Assembly (NCBI GenBank): GCA_023398575.1
Contig: JAEWSC010000066.1
Coordinates: forward strand, 1 to 42,497
Direction of reading: 5' to 3'
Source of the DNA: Bacillota bacterium
GTDB lineage: Bacteria; Bacillota; Clostridia; Christensenellales; Aristaeellaceae
DNA length: 42,497 nucleotides
How positions within the stretch are numbered: position 1 is the stretch's first letter; the number at the start of each line of letters is the position of its first letter. Position numbers and translations under genes: made by a program. Positions 8,467 through 18,000 of the stretch are shown piece by piece. The notes below the pieces were generated by a model. The model saw nothing but the letters and a program-made list of their open reading frames with translations, was not told where the DNA came from and did no database searches.

Positions 8467-9180
8467 ATGGCATCCATTTATAAACGTATCCTGCTGAAAT
8501 TAAGCGGGGAAGCCCTGGGCGGAGATGAGGGAGTGTACGATCATGACCATATTACGCGTGTAGCCGCTGTCATCAAAGCGGTAAGCGAAATGGGCGTGAA
8601 ATTGGGCATTGTCATCGGTGCGGGAAATATCTGGCGCGGCCGGCAGGGTCCCACAGCACAAATGGACCCAGTGATCGCCGACCAGATGGGCATGCTGTCT
8701 ACGGCCGTCAACTGCCTGTGCATGCAGGATGCCCTGCAGCGTATCGGCGTGAATGTCCAAATATTTTCGGCGGTGGATATGCCAAGGTTTGCCCAAAGCT
8801 ACAATACCTCCCTGGCGCTGGAAAGATTGGATGCGGGTCATGTGCTGCTCTTTGCCTGCGGAACGGGCAATCCCTTTTTCTCTACGGATACGGCGGTGGT
8901 TTTGCGTGCGATTGAAATGAAAGCCGATGTCGTACTGATGGCGAAAAACATTGACGGCGTGTATGATGCTGATCCCAAAAAGGTTCCCGGCGCGAAGCTG
9001 ATTAAGGATATCAGTTATCAAAAGGCACAGCAGATGGGCTTGAAGGTCATGGATGCTGCTGCGTTTTCCTTATGCAGCGAAAACGCGGTGCCCATGGTAC
9101 GCCTGTTTGGACTTGATGAGCCGGAAAATATACTCAAAGTGCTGGAAGGCTGTGACCTGGGCACGTTCGTGCACCCATAA
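8467..9180 (+). CDS. pyrH: UMP kinase
   Basis: Phosphorylates UMP to UDP in pyrimidine synthesis; a bacterial-type enzyme of the amino-acid-kinase fold, usually hexameric. 237 residues. Motifs: LKLSGEAL at the N-terminus, VIGAGNIWRG, VIADQMGMLSTAVNCL, GTGNPFFSTDTAVVLRA, and VYDADPKK. The start follows AAGGGGG by about eight bases. It lies between the tsf terminator and frr in the conserved rpsB-tsf-pyrH-frr order. No clear separate promoter was found between the terminator and the gene, so partial readthrough is likely. Confidence 0.97.
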   Translation: MASIYKRILLKLSGEALGGDEGVYDHDHITRVAAVIKAVSEMGVKLGIVIGAGNIWRGRQGPTAQMDPVIADQMGMLSTAVNCLCMQDALQRIGVNVQIFSAVDMPRFAQSYNTSLALERLDAGHVLLFACGTGNPFFSTDTAVVLRAIEMKADVVLMAKNIDGVYDADPKKVPGAKLIKDISYQKAQQMGLKVMDAAAFSLCSENAVPMVRLFGLDEPENILKVLEGCDLGTFVHP

Positions 9181-9231
9181 CGACATTTCCGGCACACAGG
9201 TGATCAATTGGTCCAGCATGCCAATTTTCCC

Positions 9232-9260
9232 TTGCCAGATACGCACAAACCGATTACAAT
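9232..9260 (+). promoter_or_regulatory. Sigma-A promoter of frr
   Basis: TTGCCA (9232-9237), a 17-bp spacer and TACAAT (9255-9260). It probably drives frr and the downstream lipid and isoprenoid genes. Confidence 0.7.
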
Positions 9261-9296
9261 AGATAAAGCAAGTATGTTCGCATGGAGGTGGATCCC

Positions 9297-9854
9297 ATGT
9301 ATAAACAAGTTATAGACGAAGCCAAGGACAAGATGAAGAAATCGGCCGCCGTATACCAGCGGGAGATGATTTCCCTGCGGGCCGGCCGGGCAAATCCGCA
9401 GCTCTTGGACAGGATCAAGGTGGATTATTACGGAACGGAGACGCCACTGACCCAAATGGCCAACATTGCATCCCCTGAACCCAGGCTGCTGACCATCTCT
9501 CTGTGGGATCAGAAGGCTATCCCGCTGGTGGAAAAGGCGATCTTGAAAAGCGATTTGGGCCTGAATCCTACCAATGACGGCAAGCTTATCCGCCTGACCG
9601 TGCCTGAGCTCAATGAGGAGCGCCGCAAGGAGCTGACTAAGGTTGCCCGCAAAGGCGCCGAGGAGGCTAAGGTGGCTGTCCGTGCGATCCGCCGGGATGC
9701 CATGGAGCATTTAAAAAAACTCAAAAAGGACAGCGTCATCACCGAGGACGAGCAGCGCAAAGCTGAAGAAGAGCTGCAAAAAGCCACCGATGCCGCCATC
9801 AAAGACGTAGATAAGATTTGCGCCGATAAAGAAAAGGAAATCATGGAAGTCTGA
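9297..9854 (+). CDS. frr: Ribosome recycling factor
   Basis: Splits post-termination ribosomes together with EF-G. 185 residues, the standard length. Family signatures are LRAGRANPQLLD, YYGTETPLTQMANI, the PEPRLLTI segment, and LTVPELNEERRKEL followed by the long three-helix-bundle segment. The ATG at 9297 has GGAGG seven bases upstream. The ATG at 9282 contains that site within its own codons and is rejected. Fifth in the rpsB-to-polC block, with its own promoter. Confidence 0.97.
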   Translation: MYKQVIDEAKDKMKKSAAVYQREMISLRAGRANPQLLDRIKVDYYGTETPLTQMANIASPEPRLLTISLWDQKAIPLVEKAILKSDLGLNPTNDGKLIRLTVPELNEERRKELTKVARKGAEEAKVAVRAIRRDAMEHLKKLKKDSVITEDEQRKAEEELQKATDAAIKDVDKICADKEKEIMEV

Positions 9855-9856
9855 CC

Positions 9857-10060
9857 ATGATGCATGAGGATGTATTGGGGTTGCCCGTTGACAAAGCCAA
9901 AGAGATGCTGAAAAAGCGCGGCATTGCGGAAATTGAGGTTGTTTTCACCTGCGCACCAAAATCGCCGCAGCATGAGGGAATTGCCCGCGTGGTGGCGATT
10001 TCACAAGATGGCTGCAGTCTGGTTGCCGCACGCTTTTTGGATGGTGTGGCAAAGGCCTGA
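9857..10060 (+). CDS. Small conserved-looking protein between frr and uppS
   Basis: 67 residues beginning MMHEDVLGLPVDKAKEML. It starts 2 nt after the frr stop, with GGAAG in the end of frr as ribosome site, so it looks translationally coupled. The pattern (a short helix with LGLPVDKA, then EVVFTCAPKSP, then IARVVAISQDGCSLVAARF) resembles a small PASTA-like alpha-beta unit. I believe similar small open frames occur at this position in other Clostridia, but this is from memory. No membrane segment or signal is present. Function unknown. Confidence 0.7.
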   Translation: MMHEDVLGLPVDKAKEMLKKRGIAEIEVVFTCAPKSPQHEGIARVVAISQDGCSLVAARFLDGVAKA

Positions 10061-10071
10061 CTCAAAAGGAT

Positions 10072-10099
10072 ACATGCGCAGGCGTGGGCTTGCGCATGT
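10072..10099 (+). repeat. Perfect inverted repeat before uppS
   Basis: ACATGCGCA (10072-10080) and TGCGCATGT (10091-10099) form a perfect 9-bp stem with a 10-nt loop. No good T-tract follows, so it is probably an mRNA hairpin rather than a terminator. Confidence 0.5.
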
Positions 10100-10138
10100 T
10101 GTCTATTATCGGGGAATATCATGCAAGGAGACTCCGTA

Positions 10139-10876
10139 ATGAATCCATTCGTTCCTAAAGCGCCTGCCGTTTTTGAAAAGCTGCCCCGGCATGTGGCAAT
10201 TATCATGGACGGCAATGGACGCTGGGCCAAGCGGAATAAGCTGAGGGTGGCGCTGGGGCACCGTAGTGGTGTTCAGGCGCTGAGGAGTGTTATTCGCGAA
10301 AGCAGTGATCTTGGTATTTACGCGCTTTCCATTTACGCTTTTTCTACAGAAAATTGGTCCAGGTCGCAGGAGGAAGTGGCTGCGCTGATGCAGCTGTTGC
10401 TGGAGTTTTTTGCATCTGAAATCGATGAGCTGGATGAAAAAAATGTGGTCATTCGCATTTTGGGAGATGTAGAAGGACTGCCTACGCCTCAGCGGGAAGC
10501 TGTTCAAAGAGCGATGGAACGCACAAAGAATAATTCCGGCTTGCATCTGAACATTGCCCTCAACTATGGCAGCCGGGCAGAACTTTTGCATGCTGCCCAG
10601 CTGATCGCCAAGCGGGTACAAAGCGGTGAGCTTGCGCCGGAAGAGATTACGCTTGCCGATATCGAAAGCGGTCTTTATACCAGTGGCCTGCCGGATGTAG
10701 ACCTGTTGATCCGCACCAGCGGCGAAATGCGGTTGAGCAATTTTCTTTTGTATCAGTGTGCTTACGCGGAGTTCCTTTTCCCGCAAGTGCTCTGGCCCGA
10801 TTTTACGTTGGAGCATTTTCATGAGGCCCTTTTATCCTATCAGAACCGCGACAGGCGGTTTGGGGGCCGCAAGTAA
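10139..10876 (+). CDS. uppS: Undecaprenyl diphosphate synthase
   Basis: cis-Prenyltransferase that extends farnesyl diphosphate with isopentenyl units to C55-PP, the lipid carrier for cell-wall precursors. 245 residues. The substrate loop IIMDGNGRWAK contains the essential Asp (D24), then ALSIYAFSTENWSR, GDVEGLP, ALNYGSRAEL, and the C-terminal DLLIRTSGEMRLSNFLLYQ. The start at 10139 has AAGGAG eight bases upstream; an earlier ATG at 10121 lacks one. It sits upstream of cdsA and dxr, so carrier lipid, phospholipid and isoprenoid supply are grouped. Confidence 0.97.
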   Translation: MNPFVPKAPAVFEKLPRHVAIIMDGNGRWAKRNKLRVALGHRSGVQALRSVIRESSDLGIYALSIYAFSTENWSRSQEEVAALMQLLLEFFASEIDELDEKNVVIRILGDVEGLPTPQREAVQRAMERTKNNSGLHLNIALNYGSRAELLHAAQLIAKRVQSGELAPEEITLADIESGLYTSGLPDVDLLIRTSGEMRLSNFLLYQCAYAEFLFPQVLWPDFTLEHFHEALLSYQNRDRRFGGRK

Positions 10877-10911
10877 AATTTTCTGTTTCCGGAAAGAATA
10901 GGGAGTAGTGC

Positions 10912-11742
10912 ATGTTGCAGCGAATCATTACGGGATCGCTCCTGGTCATTGGCCTGGCGTTGGTGTTGTATCTGGGAGGGTGGGTGTTTGCCGTGGTGGC
11001 TATGACGGCCATCTGTATGGCCATGCGCGAGGAATTCCACGCGTTGGCCGTCGCCGGTCACCGGCCTGTCTGGTGGCCAACTTTTGTTGCTATGGCGGCC
11101 AGCATTCCCTTGATGCTATTATCCTCCGGCGACAGGCTGATGTCCCTTCTGCTTATTTTGATGCTGGCCAACAGCTTGATGGTTCTGATTTGGGTGATCT
11201 TTCGAGAACAACCCAAGCTGGAAGACGCGCTTGTTTCCGTTATGCCCATGTTTACCATTCTTTTACCGGGTATTTGCCTCATCAGTCTTTTGCGTATTGA
11301 GGCCAAATCATTGCAGGTGACACTGCTTTGCCTGGTATTTGTAACCTCTATCTTGGGTGATACGTTTGCTTATTTTGTGGGTACAAGGGTAGGTGGGCGC
11401 AAGCTGTGTCCAGCAGTCAGCCCCAACAAAACATTTTCCGGTTCTATGGGCGGGCTGGTGGGCAGTGTGATCGGCTCCGTGGCCGTTGGCGGCATTGCCT
11501 CCATTTGGCCGCCGGTAAACGGCATGCTGGCGCCAACCCTTGCCGGGTACCTTGTGATTGGTTTGGTGGGCGGAATCGCAGCCCAGGTGGGGGATTTGTT
11601 TGCATCGCTGATCAAACGCCACTGTGGCATCAAGGATTACGGACATATTTTTCCTGGCCATGGCGGCATGCTGGATCGTATGGATAGCATTTTGTTTACA
11701 TCTGTGGTCGTGTATTGTTATTGGATGCTCACCAAGGTTTAA
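10912..11742 (+). CDS. cdsA: Phosphatidate cytidylyltransferase
   Basis: Integral membrane enzyme making CDP-diacylglycerol from phosphatidate and CTP. 276 residues with about seven to eight hydrophobic segments. The CDS family signature is seen as SPNKTFSGSMGGLVGSVIG at mid-length, DLFASLIKRHCGIKDYG, and the C-terminal IFPGHGGMLDRMDSILF. The ribosome site TAGGGAG precedes the ATG. It lies 35 nt after uppS in the conserved uppS-cdsA-dxr-rseP order. Confidence 0.97.
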   Translation: MLQRIITGSLLVIGLALVLYLGGWVFAVVAMTAICMAMREEFHALAVAGHRPVWWPTFVAMAASIPLMLLSSGDRLMSLLLILMLANSLMVLIWVIFREQPKLEDALVSVMPMFTILLPGICLISLLRIEAKSLQVTLLCLVFVTSILGDTFAYFVGTRVGGRKLCPAVSPNKTFSGSMGGLVGSVIGSVAVGGIASIWPPVNGMLAPTLAGYLVIGLVGGIAAQVGDLFASLIKRHCGIKDYGHIFPGHGGMLDRMDSILFTSVVVYCYWMLTKV

Positions 11743-11774
11743 AACTTTAAGGATAAATGCGGAAAGGAAGTATC

Positions 11775-12920
11775 ATGCGGGATATTGTGATCTTGGGGAG
11801 CACCGGCTCCATTGGCACGCAGGCGCTTCAAGTGGCGGCACTGCATAAAGATCAATTTCGGATAACCGCTTTGACCGCTCATCAAAATGCATCATTATTG
11901 TTCGAACAGGTACGTACATTCCGGCCGCTGATGGCTGGCCTTGCCGTGCCTGTTGCCTATGAGGATATACCGGAGGATGTACGCTTTTGCGATTGGCATT
12001 TTGGCGAAAATGCCATGGAGGAATGTGCGTTGCATGCACCGGCGGATGCGGTGCTTGTGTCTGTGGTTGGTTTTGCCGGGTTGCGCGGTGTTATGGCTGC
12101 CATCAAAGCCAATCGTCAGATTTTATTGGCCAATAAAGAGGCACTGGTTGCCGGCGGCGCGCTGGTGACCAAGGCTTTAACGGATAATGGTCTCAGTTTG
12201 CTTCCGGTAGACAGTGAGCACAGCGCCATCTTTCAGTGCCTGCAGGGTGCAGGCAATAACAAACCAGAGAAGCTGCTATTGACCGCATCCGGTGGACCTT
12301 TCAGCACATGGACAAAGGAACAAATACAGAACGCGACAAAAGAACAGGCACTGAACCATCCCAATTGGCGGATGGGGCAAAAAATTACCATTGACTCTGC
12401 CTCAATGTTCAATAAAGCGTTGGAAGTCATGGAAGCCCGGTGGTTGTTTGACATGCCGGTAGAGAAAATCGAAGTGGTGGTTCATCCCCAAAGCGTCATT
12501 CATTCCGCTGTATGTTATCAAGATGGCGCAGTGATCGCCCAATTGGGCACGCCGGATATGCGCCTGCCCATCCTGTACGCTATGGCCTTTCCCAATAGGC
12601 TGCCTACTGGCGGCATGACGCTGGATTTGACAGCCATATCCAGCCTCACCTTTGAAAAACCGGATGAAGCCCGCTTTCCCTCCCTGCGCCTGGGCCGGGA
12701 AGCCCTTCGATCAGGCGGCAGCGCATGCTGCGTTTTCAATGGCGCCAACGAGGTGGCGGTAGAGGCATTTATATCGGGAAAGATTCCCTTTGGCGGCATT
12801 TTTAGACTGGTAGAAGATACACTAAACAAGGTGGGCAGCCATAACGCAGATTCACTGGAGGCTATTTTTGAGGCGGATGCCTTGGCCCGGAGAACGGCAT
12901 ATGAACTGCTTGCAAACTAG
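11775..12920 (+). CDS. dxr: DXP reductoisomerase
   Basis: Converts 1-deoxyxylulose 5-phosphate to MEP with NADPH; the committed step of the MEP pathway and the fosmidomycin target. 381 residues. NADPH-binding ILGSTGSIGTQAL is at the N-terminus. ANKEALVAGG, VDSEHSAIFQCL (metal-binding Asp and Glu), NWRMGQKITIDSASMFNK and NGANEVAVEAF are conserved active-site blocks. The start at 11775 follows AAAGGAAG; an in-frame ATG 18 nt upstream overlaps that site. Works with ispDF and ispG in the same window. Confidence 0.97.
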   Translation: MRDIVILGSTGSIGTQALQVAALHKDQFRITALTAHQNASLLFEQVRTFRPLMAGLAVPVAYEDIPEDVRFCDWHFGENAMEECALHAPADAVLVSVVGFAGLRGVMAAIKANRQILLANKEALVAGGALVTKALTDNGLSLLPVDSEHSAIFQCLQGAGNNKPEKLLLTASGGPFSTWTKEQIQNATKEQALNHPNWRMGQKITIDSASMFNKALEVMEARWLFDMPVEKIEVVVHPQSVIHSAVCYQDGAVIAQLGTPDMRLPILYAMAFPNRLPTGGMTLDLTAISSLTFEKPDEARFPSLRLGREALRSGGSACCVFNGANEVAVEAFISGKIPFGGIFRLVEDTLNKVGSHNADSLEAIFEADALARRTAYELLAN

Positions 12921-12934
12921 AAAGGAGAAAATGT

Positions 12935-14011
12935 ATGACATTTTTGCTGATACTGGCGGCCATTTTGCTGCTGGGCATTTTGATTGTGGTTCACGAATTG
13001 GGCCATTTCTGGGCAGCAAGGTGGACCGGCATTTCTGTAAGTCAGTTTTCGGTGGGGTTTGGCCCAAAGCTGTTAAAATGGAAAAGCAAAAAGTATGATA
13101 CCGAGTTTATGATCAGAGCCATCCCGCTAGGCGGCTACTGCATGTTCGTGGGCGAAGACGATGCCCAGGGCAAGCATGATGAAGACCCTAGGGCGTACCA
13201 CAAGCAAAAGGTCTGGAAGCGCATGCTGTCGGTGATTATGGGACCGGGTATGAATTTTGTGCTGGCTTTTGTGGTGGCGGTGCTGCTATTTGGCCTCGGC
13301 GGCGTTCAGTCGGTGTGGCCGTATGTGGCTGATGTTGAGGCGGGCGGACCTGCTGCCCAAGCGGGCTTCGAGAAAGGGGATATCCTTTCCTCTGTCAATG
13401 GCCAGACTGTGTTGGATGGCACGACCGAAACGGTCATCAAACTGATTGGTACCTACCAGCAGGGGGATGAACCCCTTTTGGTGGAAGTGCTGCGCGGTGC
13501 GGAAAAGACGCCTGCTGTACTGAATGTTACGCCCTTTTATGATGAGGCCGGGCAGCGCTTCCGAATCGGCATATCGATTGATGGTATGCTGGCGCCGGAA
13601 AAAATACGCCTTTCTTTGGGGGAAACCATTAACTACAGCTACAACCTGTGCGTGAATGCCGGCAAGCTGATTCTGGGTGGGTTGAAAGATTTGTTTGCCA
13701 CCGGCAAGGGGCTGGATCAGTCTGCTGGGCCTGTGGGTATCGTTTCGGAAATCACCCAGCAAACCAGGCAGTATGGCTTGGACGGCTACCTTTATTTGCT
13801 CATTATCCTGTCGATCAATCTAGGTTTGGTCAACCTCCTGCCTATCCCAGGCCTGGATGGCAGCCGGCTGTTGTTCATGCTGGTGGAGGCAATTTTCCGC
13901 AAGCCCATTAACCGCAAGGCGGAGGCAGTCATCCATCTGGCCGGTTTTGCGCTGCTTTTGTCCGTCATGCTGTTTTTCACCTTTAAAGACATTCAGCGGC
14001 TGATACAATAA
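12935..14011 (+). CDS. rseP: Site-2 membrane protease RseP/RasP
   Basis: Intramembrane zinc metalloprotease that cleaves anti-sigma factors and leftover signal peptides. 358 residues. The first transmembrane helix carries HELGH (H20, E21, H24). A PDZ domain spans roughly 115-200 with the stretch GPAAQAGFEKGDIL. The second metal-ligand helix holds NLLPIPGLDGSRL near residue 300. AAAGGAG is seven bases upstream of the ATG. An overlapping ATG at 12931 is out of frame and not used. Follows dxr by 14 nt. Confidence 0.96.
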   Translation: MTFLLILAAILLLGILIVVHELGHFWAARWTGISVSQFSVGFGPKLLKWKSKKYDTEFMIRAIPLGGYCMFVGEDDAQGKHDEDPRAYHKQKVWKRMLSVIMGPGMNFVLAFVVAVLLFGLGGVQSVWPYVADVEAGGPAAQAGFEKGDILSSVNGQTVLDGTTETVIKLIGTYQQGDEPLLVEVLRGAEKTPAVLNVTPFYDEAGQRFRIGISIDGMLAPEKIRLSLGETINYSYNLCVNAGKLILGGLKDLFATGKGLDQSAGPVGIVSEITQQTRQYGLDGYLYLLIILSINLGLVNLLPIPGLDGSRLLFMLVEAIFRKPINRKAEAVIHLAGFALLLSVMLFFTFKDIQRLIQ

Positions 14012-14025
14012 ACAAGAGGTACATC

Positions 14026-15093
14026 ATGGCAAAGATAACAAAAATGGTTCGGGTTGGCCCGCTCTCTTTGGGCGGCGGCCAGCCCGTCCTCGTTCAATCC
14101 ATGACCAATACGGATACACGGAATGTTCAGGAAACTTTAAAACAGATTAATGCTCTTTCGGATGCCGGGTGCGATATCGTACGTGTTTCTGTGTATGATG
14201 AAGCTTGTGCTGAAGCAGTGCGGGCTTTGGTGGATGGGAGCTCCGTTCCCTTGGTGGCGGACATCCATTTTGATCATACGCTTGCGATTCGTTCTGCAGA
14301 GAATGGTATTGCCAAGCTGCGCATGAATCCCGGCAACATTGGTGGGGACAGGCATGTGAAAGCGTTGGCGGATTGTGCCAAGGCGCACCATATTCCGATT
14401 CGCATTGGTGTTAACAGCGGTTCCATTGAAAAAGACATCTTACGCCGCGAAGGTGGTGTAACGGCCAAGGGCATGGTGGAAAGTGCGCTAAACCATGCCA
14501 GGCTGTTGGAAAACCAAGGGTTCGACGACATCGTGCTTTCCATGAAATCCTCTGACGTCAGGCAAACGGTGGAAGCATATGAGCTGGCGTCGCGGCTGTG
14601 CGATTACCCTCTGCATGTGGGCGTTACCGAGGCGGGGTTGCCTGGCCGGGGTACAGTTAAATCTGCCATCGGCATCGGTGCGCTTTTACTTAAGGGCATT
14701 GGTGATACCATTCGCGTATCTCTTACAGGCTCTCCCCTCCCCGAGGCGGCGGCGGCTTGGGATATCTTAAAGGCGCTTAAGCTGCGTGGGTCTGGGGTTG
14801 AAATTGTTTCCTGCCCCACCTGCGGGCGCACGTGCATACCCGTGGCAGAAATCGCACAGCGGGTGGAGGACGAGCTTTCTGATATTACAGTGCCTATGAA
14901 GGTAGCCGTTATGGGATGTGTTGTTAACGGTCCCGGTGAAGCACGGGAGGCGGACATCGGCATTGCCGGCAGCGGCAAAACAGGAGCGCTATTCATTAAG
15001 GGCCAGCCCCCCAAGAAGGTGGAGGGGGATTTGGCCGGGATTCTCATTGCGGCTGTCAGGGAGGCAGCCCGACGGAAGGAGGTGGGGGAGTAA
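14026..15093 (+). CDS. ispG: HMBPP synthase (4-hydroxy-3-methylbut-2-enyl diphosphate synthase)
   Basis: Iron-sulfur enzyme reducing methylerythritol cyclodiphosphate to HMBPP, the penultimate MEP step. 355 residues, the compact bacterial form without the insert domain. The TIM-barrel part begins VLVQSMTNTDTRN. The [4Fe-4S] ligands are visible as SCPTCGRTC and MGCVVNGPGEA in the C-terminal domain. It lies between rseP and polC as in most Clostridia, 3 nt before polC. Confidence 0.97.
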   Translation: MAKITKMVRVGPLSLGGGQPVLVQSMTNTDTRNVQETLKQINALSDAGCDIVRVSVYDEACAEAVRALVDGSSVPLVADIHFDHTLAIRSAENGIAKLRMNPGNIGGDRHVKALADCAKAHHIPIRIGVNSGSIEKDILRREGGVTAKGMVESALNHARLLENQGFDDIVLSMKSSDVRQTVEAYELASRLCDYPLHVGVTEAGLPGRGTVKSAIGIGALLLKGIGDTIRVSLTGSPLPEAAAAWDILKALKLRGSGVEIVSCPTCGRTCIPVAEIAQRVEDELSDITVPMKVAVMGCVVNGPGEAREADIGIAGSGKTGALFIKGQPPKKVEGDLAGILIAAVREAARRKEVGE

Positions 15094-15096
15094 ACC

Positions 15097-18000
15097 ATGG
15101 AATCCGGTCAGATGCTTGCGCAATTATACAAGGAACTTCCGGAATTATCAGGTAAACTGACAGTAGAGCGGGTCATCTACAAGCAGGCGGAGAACAAGAT
15201 TTATATCTCTTTCTTATCCCAGGTGCTGGTGGCAGAAAAAGCCTTCCTGCGAATGGAAAGCATGATCCGCGGCATGTATCCCACCACACGCCTGGCCATC
15301 CGTGTAGCCAGTCCTGCCTTGGCAGAAGATTTTTTAGCAAATATCAGCCATTATAAGCAAGTTTTTATTGATTTTGTGACTCGCGCCCACCCTGCTTCTG
15401 CCTCCTGGATTGGTGAACTGGACTGGGAGGTGCAGGATGGGCGGGTGGTGTTGACCTTCCCGGATGAATTCTCTCTTCGCTTTATGCAGCGTGGCAATGT
15501 AACGGACAAGCTTGCCCAAGCGGTGTGGGATATTTTCCGCATCCGTGTGCCTGTAGAGCTGCGTGTGCGTGGCAATCAGGAAGCGCGATTAAAAGCGCTG
15601 CGGGAGGAACGGGAAAAGGAATATAACATGATCCTGGAGTTGGAGGCGGCCCGTGCGGCGAAGGAAGCTGCAAAACCGGCTGCGAAAGATGGCGGCGCAA
15701 GGCCGGCTGGGGGAGGGCAGGGAAGTGCTTCCGGCGGTCAGGAGGATAAGATGCGGCCCATCAAAGGCCGCAGCATTGGCGACCCGCCTGTGCCTATCCG
15801 GGAGCTTACCAACGATACCGGCCTTGTCACCGTACAAGGTGAAATCATTAAGGTAGAGCAAAAGGAATTAAAAGGCGGCGAAATGCTGCTTGTTTCATTT
15901 ATCCTGACCGATTATACCTCCTCGGTGCAGTGCAAGATATTCTTCCGCTACCGCAACCGCTTCCGCAAAAAGGAAGAGGATGGCAAGGAGGAGCCGCCCA
16001 TCACCCAGGAGGAGCGCCAGGCGGTAATAGATGTGGCCAACCGTATCCAGGCCGGTATGGCGGTAAAGGTTCGCGGCGAATGCATGTACGATAATTTCGC
16101 AAGAGAAGCTACAATGACCATCCGCGATATCATGCCGGTGCCCAAGGAAACACGGCAGGATACGGCAGAGGAAAAGCGCATAGAGCTGCACATGCATACG
16201 CAGATGAGCATGATGGATGCCACATCTTCCGCTGGCGACTTGATCACAAGGGCTGCCAAATGGGGCCATCCTGCCGTTGCGATTACAGATCATGGCGTGC
16301 TGCAGGCCTTTCCGGCCGCGTTTGCTGCCGCCAAAAAGAACAATATCAAGTTGATTCCCGGCGTAGAAATTTACCTGACCGACGAGGCACAAATTGTTGC
16401 CGACGCGGACGACAGAACCTTTGAAAAGCCCATTGTGGTCTTGGATTTTGAAACGACCGGCCTGGATACCAACCGGGAGCATGTGATTGAAATCGGAGCT
16501 GTTAAGCTGCTGGGCAATACGGTGGTAGATTCTTATGGTACATTGGTGAACCCCGGCGTTCCATTAAAGCCTAAAATCACGGAGATTACCCATATCACCG
16601 ATATGATGCTTCGTGATATGCCAAGCGCTGAAGAGACCATTCCCCAATTGATGGACTTTATCGGGGATTGTGCCGTATCCGCCCATAACGCCAGCTTTGA
16701 CATCTCGATGCTGCGTACCGAACTAAAACGCCTGGGCAGAACCTTTCAGGGGCCAGTGATTGATACGCTTTCTTTTGCCCGCAAGCTGTATCCGCAATTG
16801 AAAAGCCACCGCCTGGGGGCAGTGTGCAAAGCACTGGGTGTATCCCTAAAGGATGCTCACCGGGCAGTGAACGATGCTTCCGCCACGGCCCAATGCTTGG
16901 CCCGTATGCTGGAAGCCGCCAAGGGAAAAGGGGCGGAGACGCTGTATGACTTAAATACCGTACTTCAGGGCGGCGCGGTGGGGGAAAGCTATCACGCCAT
17001 ACTGCTGGCCTCCACACAAACCGGTATGGAAAACCTGAACCGCATTGTCTCAGACGGGCATCTGAAGCATTTCCGCCGTGTGCCCCATGTGCCGCGAAAT
17101 GTGTTGCAAAAGTACAGGGAGGGGCTGATTGTCGGCTCTGCCTGCGAGGCGGGCGAGCTTTTCCAAGCGGTGTTCAAGGAAGCGCCGGAAGAAGAACTGC
17201 GCAAGATGGCGCGATTTTACGACTATTTGGAAATTCAACCCGTTGGCAATAACGCCTTTATGGTCAGGGAAGAGCGCGTGCCGGATGATGAAGCGCTTCG
17301 GGACATCAACCGCCGAATTGTAGCTTTAGGGGACAAGCTTGGCATTCCTGTCGTCGCTACCGGCGATGTGCATTTTCTGGAGCCCCAGGATGCCATTTTC
17401 CGTGCCATATTGCAAGCAGGTATGGATTACAAGGACTGCGACCTGCAGCCGCCGCTGTATTTTAAGACCACACAGGAGATGCTGGAGGAATTTTCGTATC
17501 TGGGCCGTGACAAATGTTATGAGGTTGTCATCGGTAATCCGAAAAAGATTGCCGACAAAGTGGAAAGCCTGCGGCTGTTTCCCAAGCACCCCAAGGGGGA
17601 GGAAACCTTCCAGCCCTTCTGGGACGATGCGAAGGAAAACATTGAAAACATGTCCTGGGGTACGGCCCGTCAGCTGTACGGTGATGACCTGCCGGAATTG
17701 ATTGTAAAAAGGTTGGAAAAAGAACTTGGCTCTATTATTGGCTATGGCTTCGCGACGCTGTACAACATTGCCCAGAAACTGGTCAGCAAGTCTCTTTCCG
17801 ATGGCTACCTGGTTGGCTCCCGTGGCTCAGTTGGTTCTTCCTTTGTGGCCACCATGTGCGGCATTACCGAGGTAAATCCGCTGCCGCCCCATTACCGCTG
17901 CACCCATTGCCGGCAGGGCTTCTTTGACGTGGACAAGGAAAAGTATAAGGTGGGTGTTGACCTGCCAGATAAGGATTGTCCCATCTGCGGCCAAAAGCTG

